A DNA stretch of 64,000 bases from Nematostella vectensis (Eukaryota > Cnidaria > Anthozoa > Actiniaria > Edwardsiidae), in NCBI RefSeq assembly GCF_932526225.1, contig NC_064035.1, positions 10,775,296 to 10,839,295 of the forward strand, written 5' to 3'. The stretch's first letter is position 1. Every line of letters starts with the position of its first letter. Below, piece by piece: positions 23,001 through 33,278 of the stretch. The translations under genes and the position numbers were made by a program. The notes under the pieces were generated by a model. It searched no databases. It was not told the DNA's origin and saw only the letters and a program-made list of their open reading frames with translations.

Positions 23001-24977
23001 ATCCAAAGGTATAAGGAACTACAATAATTGTAATTTGTTTCCCTCTAATAACTAGACTTGGTCTTGTGAAACATCAACTTAAAAAAAAGAACAACAAGCT
23101 GATAATATCCAAAGGTATAAGGAACTACAGGGTGTAAATATTCTCTACTGCACACCACTAACATGCGGAGTATTATTCTGGACTTTAACCACACCCAGGG
23201 TGCTAATACAGTCAATTCCTTTTGAAAGCCGGTCTATCAACACCAGATCGAATTTCAAATGCTGCTGAGTTAATTGACAAGTCTGGAGAGAAATCAAATC
23301 TTCTCATCCGTCTGAACCCTGAACATATCAAATTACAGTCCATTTCGAATTCTAATCTTTTTTTTTAATTTATTATCTTCAAAAGCAGAATATTATTTTT
23401 TTTTTTACAATTTTCGAAAACTTTATTCTTATGTAATGTAATGTTTGATGATAGTAAGAGATATCAACTACAAAAACAACGTTCTCTCTCTTTTTAAAAC
23501 CCACTGCGTGTAATCGTTCCCAAGGTTTCGAGGATTGATGCTAAACCTTCGTACTCTATTTTGAACAGTTCGAAAGTCAAACTATCTGCAGCACGTATCG
23601 AGGGATATTCCCAGTTGGAGTTGACCTTTCGAGCGCTCCCTTCTAGTCTAGCCAGCAACTCAATCTTTCTTACGCAATTTCAATGTGTGCCACACAATAG
23701 GCAGGATAATTGATTTTGTTTGCGACTAATAAGCGGTTAAAACGGTCCATTGATTCTTTTTAATTCTCTGCTTCTTTTCATTGTTCTTTTAAGTTGAGCG
23801 CAGAAGTAGAAATTACTTTTACGCCACTGGGTTAAAAGTTCACACGAAGGGAAGGCTGGCTTAAACAAGCCTACAAAGAAACCAAAATGATCCCTTTCGT
23901 CTGAAGCTTGTTTGATGTTAGAGAAAACTAATGATGCATATATTTATTAATTTTGTTTCTGAGAGAATTTGGAGAATGTTTCACACAAAACGATGTAAAA
24001 CTCTCGTCCTCCAGCCAAGTTTTTTAGGTTAGCACAACTTAAATAATAAAGAGATTTTGGGAAGTTAAAAAGTCTATTTATATGTAAAATATGTTAAGAA
24101 ATATTTTTTCTCAAATATGTTAAATTTGGTTGACCGATACAATTCCGATTATTACGATGATGTATCTGGTCTGTATGTTAATACGGCACAGCGCCGCGTT
24201 CAGGTCTCAAAAGTTTGCATTGATTTTTCTTTCTTTTGGAAATAATGTTAAGAGATTCTCAAACAAACGAGGTGCTATAATGTCCTGTAAGAAAGAAAGT
24301 AATGACTCCTTGGATATTCGTATTTTGATCGCCCCTTCCCTTCTTTTGTCTGGTAGACTAACTGCGGACAGAGATTTCTCAGATATCCGCCTTTTACATC
24401 CAGACTAAAACGAGCGGCCAATTAAAACTACTTGTGAAATTAACTGAAAACGGAAAAAGCCAAAAGAGCACGCAAATGATTAAAACCTACCTTTTCTTGG
24501 CTTTCAAAAGACTTGCAACTTCTGCACATAAAGAAACTACACCCTTTCGAGTAGAGTTCACGACAATGGCTACTGCTTTTGCAGCAAGCTCGCGATCATC
24601 GTCTACGGAATCATACAGTTCGCTCCTAGGACCTAGCATAAAAATAACATCAAGGATCATGCAAACTGTGATGGCTTTAGCTAAAAAGGTTCTCCAAACG
24701 AAAATATCGGCCGTCAGTCTCAGTCACAGGCATCAGAATTGACTGGACATTGCACTTTCGATCAAGAGAGATGGCGGACAGACTTACCATCGAAGCCAGA
24801 AAGCCACTTTGGAGGCCACAAAGACGAGGCTGATTCAGAGTTTCGCGATTGAGTAGAGCTTCCTTTTGAGGTTCTTGCAGCTTTTCCTTTCTCTGCGGAT
24901 TGACTCGTGCTTCCAGAGTTGTTACTGCTACCGGTCGAAGAATTACTGTGGGAATCGGCCATATTACCACATCTCAT
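14028..24977 (-). CDS. CAP-Gly domain protein, multi-exon, 3' end not resolved
   Basis: Exons from the 5' end (minus strand): 24962-24788 with start MADSHSNSSTG (an in-frame ATG at 24977 also exists), 24632-24491, 17977-17833, 17746-17635, 17579-17509, 17155-17097, 17018-16989, 14799-14672, 14592-14528, 14426-14355, 14125-14028. Most junctions agree in phase; the join into 17155-17097 and the stretch between 16989 and 14799 do not, so one or two exons are missing. The N-terminus is Ser-rich and the middle has a likely coiled coil (NAELELELYTARAELKALKE). The last three exons form a CAP-Gly domain: GDYVVVQGEIKG, YAGVHLDSP, GNNDG and GVRYFFCPQNYGAFV. CAP-Gly domains bind the EEY/F tails of tubulin and EB proteins, so a microtubule-linked role is likely. 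I cannot name the orthologue, and further exons may lie left of 14,028. Confidence 0.72.
19975..20100. repeat. dispersed repeat copy with internal G-run
   Basis: The stretch actactggtcattttcttat, ttttgaaaatatt, a run of about 20 G, then acatgtgcccccagtgcccc matches a second copy at about 31,048-31,145, and more weakly an inverted copy near 55,385-55,440. No coding capacity. Confidence 0.6.
20203..22874. mobile_element. TIR element (CAGGGTTCGTACA ends) enclosing a LINE fragment
   Basis: The left end is CAGGGTTCGTACA at 20203 and the right end is TGTACGAACCCTG ending at 22874, in inverted orientation. Both ends continue into similar subterminal sequence rich in ttcaaggactt motifs. A perfect 5-bp duplication TAAAA flanks it (20198-20202 and 22875-22879). 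CAGGG-type ends resemble hAT elements, although those usually make 8-bp duplications, so the superfamily is left open. No transposase was seen; most of the interior is a decayed non-LTR reverse transcriptase. The element lies in the large intron of the CAP-Gly gene. Confidence 0.75.
20985..22210 (+). pseudogene. degenerate non-LTR (CR1/L2-like) retrotransposon reverse transcriptase, 5'-truncated
   Basis: Pieces of a LINE reverse transcriptase are readable on the plus strand across frame changes. QHGFRA near 20,985 and MDFSKAFDKGNHRLL near 21,090 carry the first catalytic Asp region. GVPENSVLGQ follows near 21,260, and AKYLGV and the thumb/C-terminal part at 21,507-22,115 are intact for about 200 codons (RPYLEYVCTVWDP, ALHRYNRT, FFPRTIRDWN). 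I do not see the F/YADD box: the stretch around 21,330 appears deleted and there is a stop near 21,232. The 3' end has a gaagaagaag-like tail near 22,215. It is inactive, and the clade assignment is by general resemblance only. Confidence 0.85.
22925..23129. repeat. tandem duplication, 106-bp unit
   Basis: Two nearly identical head-to-tail copies (22925-23030 and 23031-23129), both running from taatttgtttccctctaata to ggtataaggaactaca. Their near-identity suggests a recent duplication or an assembly join. It lies just outside the right end of the TIR element. Confidence 0.9.
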
Positions 24978-26127
24978 CTATCAAGTAGAGCGCGGTTCGC
25001 CAGATCGTTCACTCCATCAGCTTCCAGAAAGCCTTTACAAATTCTGATTAAAACCGTTGGTTTGCATTTAAAACAAGACAACAGTTCAACGTTATGATAA
25101 TAGAAATATATTGCAAATGCTTAAGCGATTGCAGTGCTACGCTAGCATCAATTTTTAGAAATCCAAATGAACAATTATGTGCGCCCGCGATTTACAGACG
25201 TAATTCGACACGCCCCAAGCTTGAACAATAACATGCTCCAGACATTCGGCACAAAACCTTTCGAAATCTTCGGTCAAAGGTTAGTTGGACAAAGAGGTTT
25301 TTTTAGAATTATTTTCTTATTCTTTCCTTGTCCAAGCACACAAAAATCCATTAACCACTTATAATCTCAAAAGAGCCTTCATCAAGACAAAAGCATGGTT
25401 TTCTTCTAGAATGTTAACAGTTGTTTTTGTTTCTGTATTACCCTAGTAAATAGGTCTAGAAGAAACCTATATTTTTAAAGTTTATTTTTCTTGCAAGACC
25501 CTCCCCCCCCACTCTTGAAAGTGGGGAAGGCAGCGCCCCCCCCACCCCCCACTTTTCTAAGCGGATCTTTCTTTAGATTATAAACGTTTTTTTTTTAACC
25601 AACGGTTTTCAAGCGGTATTATGCAACCGACAACAAATTTTTTGGACAGTTAAAAATCCCCGCGTTCTTATAAATAGGATTTAGAGCCACCATCCACCCT
25701 TCCTTACTGAAACCACCAACCCCCCTCCCCCACAACTTTCGCCCCCCCCCCCCCCCAATTCCCCCTGATTATGGGACCACTCCCTGAGTTGTAGTTTTAG
25801 TTTGGGTGACCGACTTCCATCCAAGAGGCACAGGTATCCCAATGCTCAAGAATACACGAAAAAGACACAGGTATTACAAAAAGAAATAATTAGATGTACC
25901 TGAAAATTAGAAAAATCTGATACATTAACAATATTTATTGCAATACAGTTCATTGATATTATTATTATTACTTATTTAATTTTCTGGGTGAGAAAAGTCC
26001 AAATTATCAGCTGGGTCGTTATTCCTAATACCGCCTACGACCCTACGCCTTCTGTTCCCTTTCCAGGCCTAAAGACTTTCTTCTCCTGTGTGTTGAACCT
26101 AGGATTCACGAACCACGATAAAATAAT
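24978..26127. other. divergent intergenic region between the CAP-Gly gene and SOD2
   Basis: About 1.15 kb separating two divergently transcribed genes, so it should hold both promoters. It contains C-rich runs at about 25,500-25,560 and 25,730-25,770 and an AT-rich block before SOD2. No TATA element in a convincing position was seen for either gene. Confidence 0.5.
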
Positions 26128-28437
26128 ATGTTGTTGGCGCGTGTTGCCCGCTTATCTTCTCGAAAAGCAGTCCTTCCAGTGGCTTTAGTCCGAGCCAAGC
26201 ACACCCTACCGGACTTGCCATACGACTATGACGCCTTAGAGCCTACTATCAATACGGAAATCATGCGACTACATCACAGTAAACACCACGCGACTTACGT
26301 GAACAACTTGAACATCGCAGAGGAGAAATGCCTGGAAGCTCAGGCCAAAGGTGAAAGAATAACGCCGCACCTTGGATAGTGGTGATTATAATTATCATTA
26401 TTTACATGTTCAAGTGATAGTCTAGGGTTCGGTTATTGTAGAAATTTTGCATAGAATCTCACAGTAGAGTTGGTGTAGGTTTTTTTTCCAACATAAAAAC
26501 CTTACATAAGCTTACTTATAAGTCACTTAAGCTTACTTACTGTAACTAACTTAAGCTTACTGAAAGTAACTTAATATTAGATTACTTATAAGTTGGTAAG
26601 TACATGATGTTTGCTTTATTATTCGAAAAAATCCGTAGACACATCAATCAAAACAGTTTTTTGAGGCAATGTTTGCAGGGCTGAGCTAGAAGGGATGGAA
26701 TGAGCCTATACTGTGCAACATAGAAGCAGTAGTGTGTGTGCTGGGGAAAGGGGGGGGGGGGGGGGAAGGACAGTATCGTAAATACCATAGAGTCAAGGCT
26801 TTTGTAAATGATGTCAATAAGCCATTCAACTTGCATGTTGATTTTGTCAATATAATCTTAAGCACAATAGTTGAATGGCTGTTTGACTAAAATCAAACCT
26901 TTAAAATCCATTCAACTTGCATTCAACACCATTCAACCAGAGATTGGGGGTGGCAAATGAACCCAACATAGCCAATTGATCCAATAAAATGCTTTTTGAA
27001 GCTGTTACATAGTCATTGGCTTAATATGTAGTTTTTGATGAATTTGAGGGTTTTTGCATTGCAATTTTAGCTCAAATCTACTGTATCAAAATATCTAACT
27101 TTCAAAGTTGGTTTACCCAAATGGGTTGTTCTATTTCAAAAGGAAATGACAATTCTGGGAGAGGTGGGTCTTTTACACTACTGATTTCCAGGGGTTTCCT
27201 GATATAGTGGTAATTCCTTAGGTTTAGGGGACTTTAGAAAACTTCCCCTACACTATAGGAGGAAATGCCTTTTTTGGATTTGCACAATGAAAACTTTGCT
27301 AGTAAGAATCATGGCTAAGCTGTTTCTGTTTTGTTTTACAGGTGATGTTGCAACAGCCATTGCACTACAACCAGCTGTCAAATTCAATGGAGGTGGTCAT
27401 TTAAACCACTCAATCTTTTGGACGAACCTATCCCCTAATGGGGGAGGTGAACCTACAGGTATTCTATGAAGCATGTTTATAATTCCAAGATCAAAACACC
27501 ATTCTGGTTGGAGGCCCTGTATCAAAGAGCTTGACATATACTATAAACTATGTATGTTATACTATAAAAAATAATTCACCAAGTTTCTTCCGTTATTTTG
27601 AAACAGAAAGACGGTTGACTAACCCCAACCCCAACTCGAAAATCAATTTTCATTCTTATGACATTCCTTTGTTTTGTTCTTGAGTAAATTCACACATATG
27701 GATAAAAATGCTCTATTTATTATTTATATGAGACTGTAAGCAGCGAATTAGTTTTTTTAATCGACCCTGTTAACTTGTATCCCCTGATTTTTTTTTGAGG
27801 GTTTTTTTTTATATCAGTATTTTTTGCTTGTCCTGTAATCCCTATGCAATTTGGTTTAAGCTTTACTTCAGATTAATTGATAATTCAATCTCATGTTTGT
27901 ATAAAGGTGAACTGATGGAAGCCATCAAAAGGGACTTTGGGTCATTTGAGAATTTCAAAGAGAGGTTTAATGCAGCAACCATAGCAGTACAAGGGTCTGG
28001 ATGGGGATGGCTGGTAGGTTAAATATATATTAATATTTATATTTGAACCTATTTGATAACTATAAATAGGTCTTTTCTAAAGAATGCATTACCCTCATCT
28101 ACAGGGATATGATAAAGTAAACAAACGCTTGGCGATTGCAACCTGTTTCAACCAGGATCCACTGCAGCCCACAACAGGTACTTAAGAGTATTACTCCCTG
28201 TGCAGTACAGTGGATTTGAAGCCAGATGAAGCCTAGATGATCACCATGCCTGGAAATTATTATATGCTTATATACAGTGCTTGTGTTGCAGGCCTTGTTC
28301 CATTGCTTGGAATTGATGTGTGGGAGCATGCCTATTACCTTCAGTACAAGAATGTTAGACCTGATTATGTCAAAGCGATATATGATGTCATCAATTGGAC
28401 CAATGTTGCAGAGCGCTTGCAGGCGGCTAGTAGCTAG
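26128..28437 (+). CDS. SOD2: mitochondrial manganese superoxide dismutase
   Basis: Converts superoxide to peroxide and oxygen in the mitochondrial matrix. The five exons 26128-26350, 27342-27458, 27907-28013, 28105-28177 and 28292-28437 total 666 bp, giving 221 residues, the usual length for animal SOD2. Residues 1-23 form an Arg/Leu-rich presequence without acidic residues, and the mature start [11 protein letters not shown] aligns with the family. Metal-ligand motifs are present: [13 protein letters not shown] (first His at residue 49), HLNHSIFW, and [11 protein letters not shown] with the Asp and His ligands. GSGWGWL is also intact. All introns are GT-AG and join in phase. The transcript converges on the amidohydrolase gene. 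Confidence 0.97.
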
Positions 28438-29091
28438 ATATTGTCATTATATTTTGGTAACAAATTAATGACAAAGGGAGCCTGTCACTTTGTGATTATC
28501 ATAACTTAAGTTTTATTAAACAGAAAGAAATGCAACTACAGTAGCTTTTCAAAAATAACTTTGGTAAGCTTAGTGTCTAGTTTGTAATTTGCGCAAATCA
28601 TTCAAGGGTTTTAGGGAGAATGTTTTAGAAATCCTATAAAATTTTGATATGTATCTACTGTATTCTGAGATTGAAGCTTGGTACACCTGCCTTTTCCAAT
28701 ATTGTAATTGTATCCACTCCATGTAAAAGCTACATAACTGTGTAGTAATTTGTATATTTCACATGACTAAGTTTTGATGTGAAATAAAATTTTTTGTACT
28801 GATACATGATATGGTAATATTTTGCGTCAATCTAGGAGCATTGCTGCATAGTTGTGGCCTGGAAGCAGCTTTCACTGGCTATTTATATAGAATATTAATA
28901 ATTACTGTGCTCATATTTAGGAACCAGTTACTTCACACAGAGAAGCTTAAGTCTAATGTAAACATACACAATTCAACCTTTTAGCGATAGGTGTCACATG
29001 GCGAATTTGTAAAGTGCTTGTGCTTTAAGTTTGACAAACTATTGAGATGTAGTTTTATTGAGTTCTCTCTATAAGGTAACTGCAGGCTGAT
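28438..29091. other. convergent 3' intergenic region
   Basis: AT-rich 3' flanking sequence between the stop codons of SOD2 (plus) and the amidohydrolase gene (minus). Apart from the AATAAA at 28783 no feature was recognised. Confidence 0.5.
28783..28788 (+). terminator. polyadenylation signal, probable SOD2 3' end
   Basis: AATAAA about 345 bp after the SOD2 stop codon, in the sense orientation and followed by a T-rich stretch. The assignment rests on position only. Confidence 0.5.
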
Positions 29092-32000
29092 TTAAGATAA
29101 GTTTTCTTTTTGGGGGTTTTGTTTATCTTTTACAACAAGTTTGTCCCAGTCCATGTACAGTGCTTCTATGTTATGACAAGGGATGACATCCTCCATGGAT
29201 ATCTGATGTTGCTCTCCTTTTCTCCAAACAGCAACAGGAACAAGTCGCTTTTCAACTGTGCGAACTTGCCCTTGGCTATCCTCCATCTTGATTGAACAAG
29301 CCTCTTCCCTCAGGACAGTGACATCAGCTACTTTAGTCTTTGATAGTGAGCCTATTGTGTCACCCCATCCAATGACGGTTGCTGGTGTAATGGTGACTGC
29401 TTTGATTATTTCATTAAGTGGCATACCAACATGGAGCATTTTTGTCATAACTGTTGGCAAGTCATATGCTGGCCCTTTCTGGCAGTCTACATGCAAATCA
29501 GTGCTGATGACATCAGGCCAGAAATCCTGACTAGCACAAAGTTCAGCAACCGTCCAGGAGAATGATCCTCTGCCATGCCCTACATCAAAGATGACCCCTC
29601 TGTTATGGGCCGCAAGAACAGATGAGTAGATTTGTTTGGTAGCAGGGTCAATGATTGTCCCATTGAAACCACTGAAACAGTGTGTATAGATATCACCTTT
29701 CATGAGACTTCCTGGACAACTCAAGCCATCATGACCTGGAGAGTGCAATAGCTTATCAATATACAACCAAAAGCACACCCATTGTTATCATCTAATACCT
29801 AATCAATGTTTTTTTAGTAGAAAACAAAATGCCTTGCTAAACAAAGGATAAAATAAAGTATTCTTGTTTAAGCGACATCAAAAAACATAACAGTGTAAAA
29901 AAATTTTGTTTTGTTTTGTTTTTGTTTTTTTCAGGTGACTAAGCAAATAATACAGATACTATTGCACATTACACATGTTTACCATCCTAAATGTACCTTA
30001 GTTAGGAAAGTGACCAGCTTATTATTTGTAAGTATGATTAATAAATATTCAACTACCTGCAATATCATCAGTTGGGATAGTAGAAATAGCATGATGAACC
30101 ATGAGAGGTACCCTGGCTTTTTTAGATGCTGCTAGTGCTCTTCTGATTATAGAAGACAGGGTTGTAAAAATTATTAATAATCCATAAAAGATACAATGAC
30201 ACACAGGGACTTGAAATGCAGGTGAGTTTCAGAAGGGGTGTGGGTGCAGTGTAGCTAACTGTGTGCAACAGTATCTTAATTAAAAACCTATTAAATACAG
30301 GAAATCTAAGGGATAAATAATGCTCCTGCGCAAAAATGGCTAGCAAAATCATGGCTATACACCCAGGTTTAAAAAAAATTGGTATTTTGGTGAACCTGTT
30401 TTTCCCGTAAAAAAATATAATAAAAATGGAATTGTGAAAAAAGTATTGTATAGTAAAGAAATGATCATGCAGATCATTTCACCCCACACATGCACATATT
30501 GTAATATGTATGTGTCAGGGTCTTAATTTTAATACTTAAATAAGACCTATTACAGCTTGTGCTAATATCCAGGTCAAAGAAAGATGGGGTATGAAAAATT
30601 AAAAGATGCATACCTCTTATGCAGAGGTGCGCTCATAATACTAAATTTTTCAACCGTAGCATAACAGTATCAGGAGGTTTAGTTCACATACCGATAGCTT
30701 TCTAATTCATTAGCACCATTATTTGAGACATGCCAGGATAGCCGTACTTTCACTCCCACAGTAATATCTCTGTTAGAGGCTATGCAATCAGCGCACATAG
30801 CAGGGTCAACTTGATTGAGAGAGTCACATTCTCCTCCACCACCTCAATGACAGGAAATCTCAATTTTAGACTCATTTATTTTGGGTCACCCTTTTAGTCA
30901 GGTATTTCGATGTGGGCTGTAAATATACTTCCCCTTATATAAGCAACTGGGAAAATTATTCCGTCTCGTCTCAAGAGCTGTAGCAAGCCTCAAAATATCC
31001 GGCGGGGGGGGGGGGGGGGGGGGAAGGCTGATATCAAAACATTAAGAAAGTATCGGGGGCACTACCATGATCCTACTAGTCATTTCCTTTTAATTGTTGA
31101 AAATATTGAGGAAGCACATGCCCCCAGTGACCCATCCCTTGCTACAGCCCAGCGACTCTGACATAAAAATGAACAGGAGAGGAAAAATGTAAGGGGTCTA
31201 ATACTGCCATCACATGTTTTTGGCTCCCCTCTTCGCTTGAGTGTGCCCCCCATTCCCTGTTATGACCTATGATTTGGTTAATATGTATTACACTGCAAGT
31301 ACTAAAACCTTCTTTTGTGCATCCAGCAGAGCTCAGGCCGTGGTTTGCAACATGCACAAATGCAAACACTCTTGTCTGGCTTTTCTCTGCAACATACTTG
31401 CAGAGACCTTGGAATGTTGTGGCACCTAAAGTATCAATCACAACAAAAACAAACAAAATAATATCAAAATGCAACTCTTTCCAGGTATCTAAACCATAAC
31501 AAAAACACCAAGAGGAGACGTTGGGTTTTGTGGTATTGCGGTATTGGACATTTTTTGAACGATATTGCGGTAACAGAGCAAAAAAACATGTGTTGATGCG
31601 GTATTTCAAAACACTGTAAATTGAAATATTTAGCTTTTTAACGGCGGTATTGCGGTAAAAAATTAAAATGATTGCGGTGTAACTGTGTTTATTAGTCCTA
31701 CGGTGCGCGGGATTTGCCCTTGGTACGGAATGATCTAGAGGGAAAACTAGAAATGTTGGGGTGACTAGTCTCCCCCGTTCTTTGTGTCGGTCACGCAACG
31801 CTCCCATCCTCACTAACGGCTGCTTGCTCTTGCATTAGATTCCTTTTCCTGTTTTCCATTGTTATGAGCACGTCGCTCAAACGTTACTCAAGATTTCCAG
31901 TCAACCAATCAGCTTCGACACATTGTCGCTTTCAAACCAATCAGAGGCCTTTGAAATGTAAACATGTCAAAATGACAAGTATTAGTTGGGATGGGAGCGT

Positions 32001-32631
32001 TGCGTGACCGACACAGAGAACGGCTGCGCTGGAGACACATGCACACATGCTCATCAAAACCTCGTCCTTCTGTGCGTTATGCGATATTTCTGATTTTTTC
32101 TGCTGTATTGCGGTTTTCTCAAAAATTTTGTGTGCCACCCCCACCAAGAGTAATATTGTGTTATAATTCCAGGAACCCTCAAAGGAGAGGCACATCTCCA
32201 AGGGGGGAAACCGTCATTGTACTGAAGGGTATTTTAAGAAATTTCTGAGGTTTTCATGGCCACATTTGCTTCTGAATTTTTTTATAAGGCTGCTCTTGCT
32301 TACCTGCACTACCAGCATCCACAACTGTTGTAACACCACGTGATAAACATGTTTCATCTGCGTTAACCCCAAGGGGGGTGGCATACTGGTAGACATGTGT
32401 GTGCATGTCAATCAAACCTGGCATCACCAAGCAACCCTTCGCATCAAACACTTGCAATGGCTCATGTTGGAATTCGAGATTATCTCCAACTGCCATGATT
32501 TTTCCATCTTTCATAGCAACTTCTGTGACTCCATCGATTCCATTGGCTGGGTCAATAACATGGCCGTTTTTTATAACTACGTCTGCTATTTCAAGCAACA
32601 TGTTCAGTAGCTTTGCAGAAAAACAAAACAC
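29092..32631 (-). CDS. bacterial-type amidohydrolase / deacetylase-family metallohydrolase, 5 exons
   Basis: Exons from the 5' end: 32601-32304 (ATG of MLLEIADVVIKNGHVIDP; an in-frame ATG at 32631 would add 10 residues), 31425-31267, 30809-30692, 30139-30057, 29735-29092. From the inner ATG they total 1,302 bp, 433 residues, all in phase. Amidohydrolase-superfamily landmarks run in order: GLIDMHTHVYQ (HxH metal pair), VDAGSAG, VGVKVRLS (Lys in the position carbamylated in the family), MVHHA, GDIYTHCFSG, FDVGHGRGSF and DVISTDLH (metal Asp), then a C-terminal beta-sandwich with VTITPATVIGW and KVADVTV. This matches the dihydroorotase-like EF_0837/PRK09237 group, known to me mainly from bacteria. 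The true substrate is unknown. It is likely cytosolic unless the longer start supplies a targeting peptide. Confidence 0.88.
31003..31145. repeat. G-run plus dispersed repeat copy
   Basis: A run of about 20 G at 31003-31022, followed by a segment (ctactagtcatttcctttta, ttgaaaatattgagg, acatgcccccagtgaccc) related to the copy at 19,975-20,100. It lies in an intron of the amidohydrolase gene. Confidence 0.6.
31777..32023. repeat. inverted repeat, about 34-bp arms (MITE-like)
   Basis: The arm at 31777-31809 (gttctttgtgtcggtcacgc then aacgctcccatcc) recurs inverted at 31989-32023, with about 180 bp between. A few mismatches separate the arms. It lies in the first intron of the amidohydrolase gene. 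No clear target duplication was found. Confidence 0.75.
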
Positions 32632-33278
32632 GATAATTTAACACTGCGTATTTGAGGAGTAAATCTGGATTACTCAATGGTAATTATTATCCACAGGAAT
32701 AAACATTGTGTATCGAAAACGTTAGCCTTTTGATATCTATGTAACTTAATAGTCTCAGAAACCCCTCACAAGAGATAAAGAAAACTAAATATGATAGATC
32801 AAAGTATAAATGAAAATTCGTTCTTCGACAAGCCTTAGAGGTGGGAGAAGTTAGAATCTCCTAGATCCCAACTTCGCAGATAACTCGAAACGTGAAACGT
32901 TTCCAGGATAGAACCCGGCGGACCCGTCAGATGCAAATGCAAGGCCGGAAATATAGGCCTGAAACCTTCAGTTTGGGTCAACATCATCATTGAATGACAG
33001 GAATAAGGTATTATTTTACAATATTGTCTATCGCTTTACTAGCTGTTAGAAGAAAACAATAGCAAAATTCTTTTAAGAATTTTTATTAAAATAATGATGA
33101 TGTTTTTCAGACCGCTCTGAAAATTAGCAATGAATCAATCTCTTTGTTTAGGACGTGACATCATAACTGGCTTCTATTTTAAGATTGTGTCACGTGATCA
33201 AACAGTTCTCTTGCTACGAAAAACCCTCAGCGGAGTTTGTCGTTGTTTTATCCAGGAATCAACTATTATTTTCCCAAA
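32632..33278. other. divergent intergenic region, amidohydrolase / CHMP5
   Basis: About 650 bp between two divergently transcribed start codons. It contains gtcacgtgatca at about 33,189-33,200, an E-box (CACGTG) about 85 bp upstream of the CHMP5 ATG. No TATA element was recognised. Confidence 0.5.

Noticed and set aside
31142-31813. 223-codon minus-strand ORF
   Set aside because: It overlaps the real amidohydrolase exon (31267-31425) in the same strand but runs through intron and MITE sequence; only the exon part shows family similarity.
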